The notes under the pieces are model-generated. The model was not told the origin of the DNA. It did no database searches and worked only from the letters and a program-made list of their open reading frames with translations. This document shows, in pieces, positions 1 through 4,709 of a stretch of DNA of 5,313 nt; the first letter of the stretch is position 1; the number at the start of each line of letters is the position of its first letter. The DNA is from Gammaproteobacteria bacterium (GTDB lineage: Bacteria > Pseudomonadota > Gammaproteobacteria > DSM-19610): assembly GCA_011371465.1 (NCBI GenBank), contig DRQL01000155.1, positions 1 to 5,313 on the forward strand, in the 5' to 3' direction. A program made the translations under genes and the position numbers.

Positions 1-141
1 ACCGCGGCCATGAAGGATATCTGCAAGGCGCGCTATGAAGCCTTCGGCTGTGCCGGGCATGCAGCAAAGATCAAGGTGATCAGCCTGGAAGACATGGTTG
101 CCCGCTACAGCTCCGGTGAACTGGACGCGCGCGTCAGCTAA
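1..141 (+). CDS. fba: Fructose-bisphosphate aldolase, class II (C-terminal fragment)
   Basis: This is the last 46 codons of a gene that begins left of the window, read in the frame of base 1 and ending in TAA. The visible peptide includes AMKDICKARYEAFGCAGHA, then KIKVISLEDM and ARYSSGEL. I recognise it as the tail of the class II, zinc-dependent fructose-1,6-bisphosphate aldolase of the Calvin-cycle type (also called cbbA), in which this end usually reads close to 'M+D+C+ARYEAFGTAG.A.KIKPISLE.MA.RY..GELDP'. The enzyme interconverts fructose-1,6-bisphosphate with dihydroxyacetone phosphate and glyceraldehyde-3-phosphate. In this subtype it also makes sedoheptulose-1,7-bisphosphate, so it would serve carbon fixation and glycolysis in the cytoplasm. 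A Cys replaces the usual Thr in the FGTAG motif. The metal and substrate residues lie outside the window. A strong terminator follows 19 bp after the stop, so this is the last gene of its transcript. Confidence 0.85.
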   Translation, partial: TAAMKDICKARYEAFGCAGHAAKIKVISLEDMVARYSSGELDARVS

Positions 142-160
142 CGCCACGCCATGCTGGAGA

Positions 161-188
161 AAAAGGCGGCCTGGTGGCCGCCTTTTTT
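161..188. terminator. Intrinsic terminator, probably bidirectional
   Basis: A 7-bp GC stem (GGCGGCC at 165-171, GGCCGCC at 176-182) closes a TGGT loop. It is extended by A-T pairs and followed by six T's (183-188). It ends the aldolase transcript. Five A's at 160-164 give a T-tract on the other strand, so the same hairpin can also stop the leftward EthD gene that ends at 219. Confidence 0.9.
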
Positions 189-218
189 ATTTTCCGCCTG
201 GAACAGGATCAAGTCTGG

Positions 219-581
219 TCAGTTGCGGTGTTCGGTGAAAAAGGCGGTGGAATTGGCCAGGTCGACAAACTGACGCTGGAAGCGGGTAAGCTGTTCCAGC
301 AGCGTGCGGGCCTCCTCTGAAGCGTAGACTTCCGGAAGATGCTGGGCGCTCTCCCAGTAGTACTCCAGTATGCCGTCATAGGGCTGGGCAAGCCCCCGCT
401 CCGACACCAGTTCCTCACCCATGCTTACCTGCAGGGTCAGGCTTTTACTGTGCCGGACAGCACCGGTCAGCACAACGATCTTGTGGATCAGTTCATCGAA
501 CTCGGCACTCTGCCAGAATTCCCGGAAATCTTCGGTCGAGAGGCCCGGTGCTTTCCTGAAACAATTGATATAACGTATCAC
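219..581 (-). CDS. EthD-domain protein (dimeric alpha/beta-barrel fold)
   Basis: The product is 120 residues from a GTG start at 579-581. It opens with MIRYINCFRKAPGLSTEDFREFW and ends with a stretch containing YDGILEYYWES (about 68-78), FVDLANS and FFTEH (114-118). This is the pattern of EthD-domain proteins (Pfam PF07110), small ferredoxin-like folds that dimerise into a barrel. EthD was first found near ethyl tert-butyl ether degradation genes, but most members have no known substrate, so no reaction can be assigned. I prefer the GTG start because family members usually begin M-I-(K/R)-x-(x)-x-C-x-R-K and an AAGGGGG lies 10 nt upstream. An in-frame ATG at 606-608 would add nine residues but lacks a clear ribosome binding site. 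The histidine often seen after the first helix in this family is not obvious. The 117-bp gap to the upstream macrodomain gene shows no convincing promoter, so it may share that transcript. Confidence 0.75.
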   Translation of the reverse strand: MIRYINCFRKAPGLSTEDFREFWQSAEFDELIHKIVVLTGAVRHSKSLTLQVSMGEELVSERGLAQPYDGILEYYWESAQHLPEVYASEEARTLLEQLTRFQRQFVDLANSTAFFTEHRN

Positions 582-591
582 GTGGTTCGCG

Positions 592-598
592 CCCCCTT
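592..598 (-). promoter_or_regulatory. Ribosome binding site that supports the GTG start of the EthD gene
   Basis: AAGGGGG on the minus strand is separated by 10 nt from the GTG at 579-581. No similar site precedes the alternative ATG at 606-608, so this decides the start in favour of GTG. The spacing is slightly long. Confidence 0.5.
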
Positions 599-698
599 GT
601 TGACGCATGCAGTGTAAAACGCCGGCAGTGAAAACAAAAGCAGCAGGAATCCGGGCTGGTCCGGTCGCGGATATAAAAAGAGGTGCCGGGGTAGCTGC

Positions 699-1235
699 TT
701 ACTGCTCCTGGGTGGAGTGCGCCCGGGCTTCGGTCAGCGCCTGGTCCAGTTCCTTTTCGGTCTCGCTGCCATGGCATGAAAAAATCACCTTGCGAATCCC
801 GGTGTTGTGTCCCGTAAAGTGCAGTACTTCGCGCACAGCGATCCGGCAGGCCCGTGCAACCGGAAATCCGTATACACCGCAACTGATGGCCGGGAAGGCG
901 ATGCTGGACAGACCCTTTTCCAGTGCCAGTTTCAGGCTTTCCCGGTAACAGGATGCCAGGTCCGCGTCCTCGTTCCGGTCACCCCCGTGCCAGACCGGAC
1001 CGACCGTATGGATAACATGTTTTGCGGGCAAGCCGTAGCCTTTTGTAATTTTGGCATGACCGGTTTCGCAGCCGCCCAGGGTTCGGCACTCCTCTAACAA
1101 CGCATTCCCGGCGGCACGGTGTATGGCGCCGTCCACGCCGCCGCCGCCCAGCAGGGAGTGGTTGGCGGCATTGACGATCGCGTCAACCGGCAGGGTGGTG
1201 ATATCAACCTGCTCGATCAGAATTTCCGTCACCAC
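699..1235 (-). CDS. ymdB: Macrodomain protein, O-acetyl-ADP-ribose deacetylase (YmdB-like)
   Basis: The 178-residue product matches Escherichia coli YmdB in length and motifs. These are VNAAN (21-25), the GGGGVDGAIH loop (30-39), HTVGPVW (76-82) and the phosphate-binding ISCGVYGFP loop (117-125). YmdB hydrolyses O-acetyl-ADP-ribose and can remove ADP-ribose from proteins; E. coli YmdB also binds and inhibits RNase III. The residues reported as catalytic in YmdB, Asn25 and Asp35, are present at the same numbers. One oddity is Q-V-D-I-T at 9-13, where the family normally has Q-G-D-I-T: Gly10 next to the adenine-binding Asp-Ile is Val. The start is GTG; two GTGs stand in tandem (1233-1235 and 1230-1232) behind a perfect AAGGAGG, 5 or 8 nt away. 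The gene begins 22 bp after the HPP gene and is probably cotranscribed with it. It is likely soluble and cytoplasmic. Confidence 0.92.
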   Translation of the reverse strand: MVTEILIEQVDITTLPVDAIVNAANHSLLGGGGVDGAIHRAAGNALLEECRTLGGCETGHAKITKGYGLPAKHVIHTVGPVWHGGDRNEDADLASCYRESLKLALEKGLSSIAFPAISCGVYGFPVARACRIAVREVLHFTGHNTGIRKVIFSCHGSETEKELDQALTEARAHSTQEQ

Positions 1236-1240
1236 CTGTA

Positions 1241-1247
1241 CCTCCTT
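1241..1247 (-). promoter_or_regulatory. Strong ribosome binding site before tandem GTG starts of the macrodomain gene
   Basis: AAGGAGG lies on the minus strand, with TACAG between it and the first GTG. The first GTG is at 5-nt spacing and the second at 8 nt, which is nearer the optimum. Initiation may therefore occur at the second codon (178 versus 177 residues). Confidence 0.8.
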
Positions 1248-1257
1248 GAATAATTGC

Positions 1258-1959
1258 TCATGGGTTGTTTACGTCTACATGCCGTTTGGTCGCAAGCGCA
1301 TAGATTTTCAGCAAATCCTCTTCGTTGATATCCACAAAGGTATCAATGTGGCTCAGGGCGAACACAAAGTCTTCATGGTTGACGGGTTCATATCCTTTGG
1401 CCTCGGGCGGGGGTATTTTCTTTTTAAAAGGAAGGGTCGCCGGGTACTGTCGCCATTTGAACAATCCATTGAAGGCGATCGCAACCAGTAAAATGGTTAC
1501 CGTGTTCAGTAATATGGGTTCGAATTCATAGGCGTAGCCCAGGTTGTGCAGTTTGTCGGAACCAATGACGGCGGCCAGCGCGGTTGCGCCACCGGGCGGA
1601 TGAATGCAACGCATGAAATACATGGCACCAATGGCCAGTCCGACGCTGGCGGAAGCGGCCACCGTATAGTCAGGAATCCAGTGCCAGCATGCCACACCGA
1701 TGACGGCTGAAATCGCATGGCCGCCAAGGACGTTCCAGGGCTGGGAAAAAGGGACATGAGGTGCGGCAAAAAGCAATACTGCGCTCGCCCCCATCGAGGG
1801 AACGATATATACAGCAACTTCGGAATCAAGCAGCCAGTAACTGCTCATGAATATCCCGAATATCCCGAGAAAACCACCCACTGTAGAGATGATTTTTTCC
1901 TTGTAATTGATTTTGTGACGACTAAAACCAATCATATCCAGAAAGTTATGCAGGCTCAT
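1258..1959 (-). CDS. HPP-family integral membrane protein
   Basis: The product is 233 residues from the ATG at 1957-1959. An in-frame GTG three codons upstream (1966-1968) is possible, but neither start has a clear ribosome binding site. The N-terminal three quarters is hydrophobic, with about five membrane segments near 22-43, 48-69, 75-95, 98-118 and 147-167. The family signature CIHPPGGATAL follows the fourth (HPP at 120-122), and other typical pieces are VPSMGASAVLLF and QPWNVLGGH. The last 60 or so residues form a charged cytoplasmic tail containing NHEDFVFALSHIDTFVDINEEDLLKIY, also common in gammaproteobacterial members. HPP proteins (PF04982) include plastid and cyanobacterial nitrite transporters, but most bacterial members are uncharacterised, so an anion or nitrite channel is only a family-based guess. 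A promoter at 2037-2066 precedes it, and the macrodomain gene follows after 22 bp. Confidence 0.88.
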   Translation of the reverse strand: MSLHNFLDMIGFSRHKINYKEKIISTVGGFLGIFGIFMSSYWLLDSEVAVYIVPSMGASAVLLFAAPHVPFSQPWNVLGGHAISAVIGVACWHWIPDYTVAASASVGLAIGAMYFMRCIHPPGGATALAAVIGSDKLHNLGYAYEFEPILLNTVTILLVAIAFNGLFKWRQYPATLPFKKKIPPPEAKGYEPVNHEDFVFALSHIDTFVDINEEDLLKIYALATKRHVDVNNP

Positions 1960-2036
1960 ATGGATCACTCATGTACATTAGTTGGCGGCGAACAGGCGCC
2001 TTGTTATGCGTTAGTCGCAAGACACTGGAAATGAAA

Positions 2037-2066
2037 ATTATATGCATTCATCTCCCCGAATGTTAA
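2037..2066 (-). promoter_or_regulatory. Sigma-70-type promoter for the HPP-macrodomain operon
   Basis: On the minus strand, TTAACA (2061-2066, five of six to the -35 consensus) is separated by 18 bp from a perfect TATAAT (2037-2042). Transcription would start near 2030, leaving a leader of about 70 nt before the HPP ATG. The leader contains an imperfect dyad around GGCGCC (1991-2005). The -35 box overlaps the srkA stop codon (2063-2065), and I see no terminator between the genes, so some srkA read-through is likely. Confidence 0.6.
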
Positions 2067-3052
2067 AGGTGTAGCGGATCATCCAGTGCCGCGGCCTGTT
2101 CGCGCAGGCTGAGAATGTGTTCTTCCCAGTAGCGGGGTGAGTCGAACCAGGGGAAGGCCTGCGGGAAGGCGGGGTCGCCCCAGCGACGGGCAATCCAGGC
2201 GGCGTAGTGCATGATCCGCAGGGTGCGTAACGGCTCTATCAGTATGAGGCTGCTGTACTCAAAGTCGTAAAAGGTCTGGTAGCCTTCCAGCAGGTCCTGC
2301 AACTGGATACGCACTTCATTGTGATCACCGGACAGCAGCATCCAGAGGTCCTGGATGGCGGGGCCGGTGCGGCTGTCGTCGAGGTCGACAAAGTGGGGGC
2401 CGGTGTCGGTCCACAGGATGTTGCCGGGGTGGCAGTCGCCATGCAGGCGAATACCGGTGACCGGTCCGGCTGCCTCGAACAGGGAGCGGATCCTGTCCAG
2501 CAGATCCTGTGCGAGGCTGGTATAGGCCTCGATCAGGTAGCCGGGCAGGAAATGCTGTTCCAGCAGGTAGTCCCGCGATTCGGTGCCGAGGGATTCTATC
2601 GTCAGCCGGGTCCGGTGTGTGAACTGCCGGGCGGCACCGACCGCGTGCATGCGACCCAGGAAGCGTCCCATCTGGTGCCGTTGTTCGGCGGTGTCGAGGT
2701 CCGGCCAGCGACCGCCGCAGCGGGGATAGACGGCAAACAGGTAGTCCTCGTGCTGGTGAAGAGTGGCGCCTCCACGATCGCATAACGGCGCCACGACCGG
2801 GATTTCCTGCGCAGCCAGTTCCAGCGCAAAGGCGTGTTCTTCGAGGATAGCCGGTCTTGACCAGCGCCCCGGGCGGTAGAACTTGGCAATGACCGGGTCG
2901 CCATCCTCCTGCCCGACCTGGTAGACGCGGTTTTCATAGCTGTTCAGCGCCAGCAGGCGGCCATCGCAGGCGAAGCCCTGCTCCTCCAGCGCATTCAGTA
3001 TCCGGTCCGGGGTGAGTCGGCTGTAGGGATGGGGGCCGGAATCGCTTTGCAT
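2063..3052 (-). CDS. srkA: Stress response kinase A (SrkA/YihE), serine/threonine protein kinase
   Basis: The 329-residue product lines up closely with E. coli SrkA (328 residues), formerly YihE or RdoA. It has the aminoglycoside-phosphotransferase-like kinase fold. Visible landmarks are LNSYENRVYQ (36-45) in the nucleotide loop, VIAKFYRP (54-61) with the likely ATP-contacting Lys57, and ILEEH (69-73). LHGDCHPGN follows (203-211) with the catalytic Asp206, then FVDLDD (221-226) with the metal-binding Asp, and QDLWMLLSGD (234-243). The C-terminal PAFPQAFPWF (294-303) also matches. In E. coli the kinase acts in the cytoplasm, is induced by the Cpx envelope-stress pathway, and protects cells from programmed death after damage, apparently by counteracting MazEF. 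In E. coli it sits before dsbA; here no dsbA is adjacent. ATG is the start; the ribosome binding site is weak. All key residues are present. Confidence 0.95.
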   Translation of the reverse strand: MQSDSGPHPYSRLTPDRILNALEEQGFACDGRLLALNSYENRVYQVGQEDGDPVIAKFYRPGRWSRPAILEEHAFALELAAQEIPVVAPLCDRGGATLHQHEDYLFAVYPRCGGRWPDLDTAEQRHQMGRFLGRMHAVGAARQFTHRTRLTIESLGTESRDYLLEQHFLPGYLIEAYTSLAQDLLDRIRSLFEAAGPVTGIRLHGDCHPGNILWTDTGPHFVDLDDSRTGPAIQDLWMLLSGDHNEVRIQLQDLLEGYQTFYDFEYSSLILIEPLRTLRIMHYAAWIARRWGDPAFPQAFPWFDSPRYWEEHILSLREQAAALDDPLHL

Positions 3053-3130
3053 GGCGGGATCATACCGAAAACAACGACCGGCGTTACCGGTGGGTCAGCT
3101 CCGGAACGGGTGCTGATGGTCCCTGTTGGC

Positions 3131-3162
3131 CCCCTGAAACTTGACCCGGGTCAAGGCAGGGG
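3131..3162. promoter_or_regulatory. Nested palindrome, candidate CRP/FNR-family operator
   Basis: A perfect 16-bp palindrome, CTTGACCCGGGTCAAG (3140-3155), sits inside a second inverted repeat (CCCCTG 3131-3136, CAGGGG 3157-3162). The core TTGAC-N4-GTCAA differs from the FNR/ANR consensus TTGAT-N4-ATCAA by one base in each half. It is centred about 71 bp before the predicted start of the sulfur globule transcript, a spacing used by class I activators. It is also about 95 bp upstream of srkA and could act on either gene. No T-tract follows, so it is not a standard terminator. Regulator identity is inference. Confidence 0.45.
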
Positions 3163-3182
3163 CTGATTTGGACTGAAAGTAC

Positions 3183-3211
3183 TTGCGAATATGCGCAACT
3201 ACTTAAATAAT
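3183..3211 (+). promoter_or_regulatory. Probable promoter of the sulfur globule protein gene
   Basis: TTGCGA (3183-3188) and AATAAT (3206-3211) are spaced by exactly 17 bp, in a stretch noticeably more AT-rich than its surroundings. The start would fall near 3218, giving a leader of about 44 nt. Other -10 choices (TAATAT, TATTAT) overlap the same place. Confidence 0.5.
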
Positions 3212-3223
3212 ATTATCGTAGTT
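3197..3223. repeat. Inverted repeat flanking the predicted -10 region
   Basis: AACTAC (3197-3202) and GTAGTT (3218-3223) are perfect inverted copies 15 bp apart, centred on the AT-rich -10 of the globule gene promoter. A repressor site is one reading. With arms of only six bases, chance is another. Confidence 0.3.
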
Positions 3224-3261
3224 AGTGGTTTTATCATTTCAAACACGGAAGGAGTCTTGTC

Positions 3262-3669
3262 ATGAAACTCAAAAAATTCCTGGTAGCAGCAACACTGGCT
3301 GGTGCAACGGCACTGGCAATGACACCCGCACAGGCCTGGTGGGGTCCCTGGAACAACGGCTGGGGCAACGATGGCTGGAACAACGGCTGGGGTAATGACG
3401 GCTGGGGTGACGGTCTCGGCGATCTGTGGGGTGATGGCGACTTCAGCATGGGCTTCAGCGCCCACGGTTCAGGTCGCGGTTACGGTCGCGGGTATGGCCG
3501 TGGCTACAACGACTATTACAACCGGTACTATGGAGGCTATGCGCCGTACTACTATGGCCCGCCCCCGTACTATGGTGGTGGCTGGGCGCCTTACGGTTAC
3601 GGTGTACCCTATGGTGCGCCTCCGCAGGCGGCTCCCCAGCAGCAGAAAGCACCGGCTGCCAACAAGTAG
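3262..3669 (+). CDS. Sulfur globule protein (secreted, Gly/Tyr/Trp-rich)
   Basis: The product is 135 residues. A Sec signal peptide (MKLKK, then a hydrophobic Ala/Leu core) ends at AQA (23-25), leaving a 110-residue mature protein that starts WWGPW. The mature part has two zones. Residues 26-60 are Trp/Gly/Asn/Asp-rich with a tandem NNGWGNDGW repeat and GDGLGDLWGDGD. Residues 71-118 are Gly/Tyr/Pro-rich, starting with three GRGY units, and are followed by an Ala/Pro/Gln tail. It has no cysteine. This matches the layout of the Sgp proteins of purple sulfur bacteria (SgpA/B/C of Allochromatium vinosum), exported structural proteins that form the envelope around periplasmic sulfur globules. The start is secure: GGAAGGAG (3247-3254) lies 7 nt before ATG. 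The gene is monocistronic, with its own promoter and a strong terminator, and converges on hdrB. The family call rests on composition and architecture; another low-complexity cell-surface protein is the main alternative. I cannot say which Sgp paralogue it is. Confidence 0.75.
   Translation: MKLKKFLVAATLAGATALAMTPAQAWWGPWNNGWGNDGWNNGWGNDGWGDGLGDLWGDGDFSMGFSAHGSGRGYGRGYGRGYNDYYNRYYGGYAPYYYGPPPYYGGGWAPYGYGVPYGAPPQAAPQQQKAPAANK
3352..3405 (+). repeat. Two tandem 27-bp units in the globule protein gene
   Basis: Bases 3352-3378 and 3379-3405 both encode NNGWGNDGW (residues 31-39 and 40-48). They differ at three third-codon positions only (GGC/GGT, AAC/AAT, GAT/GAC), so the protein repeat is exact while the DNA has drifted. 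Confidence 0.9.
3472..3507 (+). repeat. Three 12-bp units encoding GRGY
   Basis: Codons for residues 71-82 of the globule protein read GRGY three times. All differences among the three units are synonymous. Confidence 0.85.
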
Positions 3670-3688
3670 CGTTGTAATGCCGACAAGA

Positions 3689-3712
3689 TTGGAGGGGGTG
3701 ACGCCCCTCCAA
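3689..3712. repeat. Hairpin in the 3' untranslated region of the globule gene
   Basis: TTGGAGGGG (3689-3697) and CCCCTCCAA (3704-3712) form a perfect 9-bp stem with a 6-nt loop, 19 bp after the stop codon. No T-run follows directly, so it is more likely an mRNA-stabilising or secondary hairpin ahead of the true terminator at 3721-3751. Confidence 0.7.
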
Positions 3713-3720
3713 CCGGCGGC

Positions 3721-3751
3721 AAAAAAAAGCCCCTCGTACGAGGGGCTTTTT
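3721..3751. terminator. Bidirectional intrinsic terminator between sgp and hdrB
   Basis: The 18-bp perfect palindrome GCCCCTCGTACGAGGGGC (3729-3746) is flanked by eight A's on the left and five T's on the right, so 28 bases (3724-3751) are fully self-complementary. It gives a T-tract on both strands and ends the convergent globule and hdrCB transcripts. Confidence 0.95.
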
Positions 3752-3756
3752 CGTTT

Positions 3757-3790
3757 TCAGGGGGGCGACGGCTGGAACGTTCTCCCCTGA
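3757..3790. repeat. Inverted repeat just after the hdrB stop codon
   Basis: TCAGGGG (3757-3763) and CCCCTGA (3784-3790) are inverted copies 20 bp apart, enclosing the short palindrome GAACGTTC (3775-3782). The repeat lies 6 bp past hdrB and precedes the terminator on the minus strand. It may protect the 3' end of the hdrB message. Confidence 0.5.
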
Positions 3791-3796
3791 CCCGCT

Positions 3797-4696
3797 TTAC
3801 TTGCCGGCGATCTCTTCCAGTTGCTTCGCCTTGATGATCTGTCCGTCCAGGGCCGCTTCCTTTGCGCTCTTGCCATAGGCCACCGACAGCAACGTGCTGT
3901 AGTACACCACCGGCATCTTGAACTTGGTGCCATAGGTGGCGTTGATCTGGTCCTGGTAGACCTCGGTGTTCATCTGGCACACCGGGCAGGGGGTCACGAT
4001 CATGTCGGCGCCGTTGTCGTAGGCCGACTCGATGATGTCCTTGATCAGGGCCTGGCTCTTTTCCGGCTCGGAGAAGGCCAGTGCGCCGCCGCAGCAGGAC
4101 ACTTTCTTCTCGTAATTGTCGCAGGCTTCCGCGCCCACGGTTTCGATCATCTTGTCGAGGTACTTCGGGTTTTCGAAGGACTCGCCGGAGATGCCGAACG
4201 GGCGGTTGGTCTGACAACCGACGTAACCGGCGATCTTGATGCCTTCCAGCGGTTTCTTGACGTGTTTGCCCAGTTCCTCGTAGCCAATATCCTCGATCAG
4301 GACCTCTACCATGTGACGCACTTTCTTGTCGTTCTTCAGCTTGAGGCCGGCCTCGGCCAGTGCGGTGTTGGTTTCCGCCATCAGCTCGTCGTCGTCGTTA
4401 AGGCGCTCCTGGGTTTCCTTGGTGGCCAGCCAGCAGGCGGCGCAGGTGGCTACGATATCCTGGTCGCCGTGGGCCTGTTCGGACAGCGCCATGTTGCGCG
4501 CCGACAGTGCCAGGCGCGGCAGCTCGCCACCACCGGCGTAACCGATGGAGGCCGAACAGCAGTTCCAGTCCGGGATCTCGTTCAGTTCGATGTCCAGCTC
4601 CTGGCACATGGTATCGACCGAGACCTGGTAGTTGGACGAGGAGGCGGCTTTCTGCGAGGAACAACCGGGGTAAAAGGAATAGGAATGTTTTGCCAT
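3797..4696 (-). CDS. hdrB: HdrB-like protein with two CCG domains (heterodisulfide reductase subunit B family)
   Basis: The 299-residue product has two complete cysteine-rich CCG motifs. The first is Cys12, Cys46-Cys47, Cys85 and Cys88; the second is Cys161, Cys201-Cys202, Cys237 and Cys240. In methanogen HdrB each such motif binds a noncubane [4Fe-4S] cluster that handles disulfide chemistry. Helpful landmarks are FYPGCSSQ at the N-terminus, DWNCCSAS, SCCGGALAF and TPCPVCQMN. In sulfur oxidisers, HdrB homologues occur in the sHdr complex that oxidises protein-bound sulfane sulfur. They also occur beside qmoAB and aprBA, where HdrCB replaces QmoC as the electron link to APS reductase. No substrate can be fixed from this gene alone. 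It follows hdrC by 11 bp and is the last gene of its operon: no hdrA follows, only a terminator. That argues against the first CB pair of a standard sHdr cluster. No signal peptide or membrane segment is visible, so it is cytoplasmic. Confidence 0.9.
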   Translation of the reverse strand: MAKHSYSFYPGCSSQKAASSSNYQVSVDTMCQELDIELNEIPDWNCCSASIGYAGGGELPRLALSARNMALSEQAHGDQDIVATCAACWLATKETQERLNDDDELMAETNTALAEAGLKLKNDKKVRHMVEVLIEDIGYEELGKHVKKPLEGIKIAGYVGCQTNRPFGISGESFENPKYLDKMIETVGAEACDNYEKKVSCCGGALAFSEPEKSQALIKDIIESAYDNGADMIVTPCPVCQMNTEVYQDQINATYGTKFKMPVVYYSTLLSVAYGKSAKEAALDGQIIKAKQLEEIAGK

Positions 4697-4703
4697 GTCA
4701 GTT

Positions 4704-4709
4704 CTCCTC
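4704..4709 (-). promoter_or_regulatory. hdrB ribosome binding site overlapping the hdrC stop codon
   Basis: The minus strand reads TGAGGAGAACTGACATG. The hdrC TGA (4708-4710) shares its last two bases with the GAGGAG that lies 7 nt before the hdrB ATG. Termination on hdrC and initiation on hdrB are therefore likely coupled, which would help produce equal amounts of the two subunits. Confidence 0.85.

Noticed and set aside
582..698. Possible separate promoter or terminator between the macrodomain and EthD genes
   Set aside because: There are T-rich patches on the minus strand, but no stable stem precedes them and no -35/-10 pair with good spacing, so nothing is supported.
3053..3064. TATGAT just upstream of the srkA start, which could imply a leaderless transcript
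   Set aside because: It matches five of six bases of a -10 box, but no acceptable -35 element lies 16-18 bp upstream, so I do not call a promoter.
3077..3091. Inverted repeat ACCGG-N5-CCGGT upstream of srkA
   Set aside because: Arms of five GC-rich bases are expected by chance in DNA of this composition.
3262..3669. Reading the Gly-rich repeat gene as a phage tail, silk-like or RNA-binding RGG protein
   Set aside because: A clear Sec signal peptide, the Trp/Asp-rich zone and the sulfur-metabolism neighbours fit a sulfur globule protein better. RGG-type RNA-binding proteins are cytoplasmic.
3609..4217. Leftward open frame of 202 codons across the end of hdrB, the terminator and the end of sgp
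   Set aside because: It runs through a perfect terminator hairpin, overlaps hdrB in another frame, and yields an Arg-rich sequence typical of a shadow frame.
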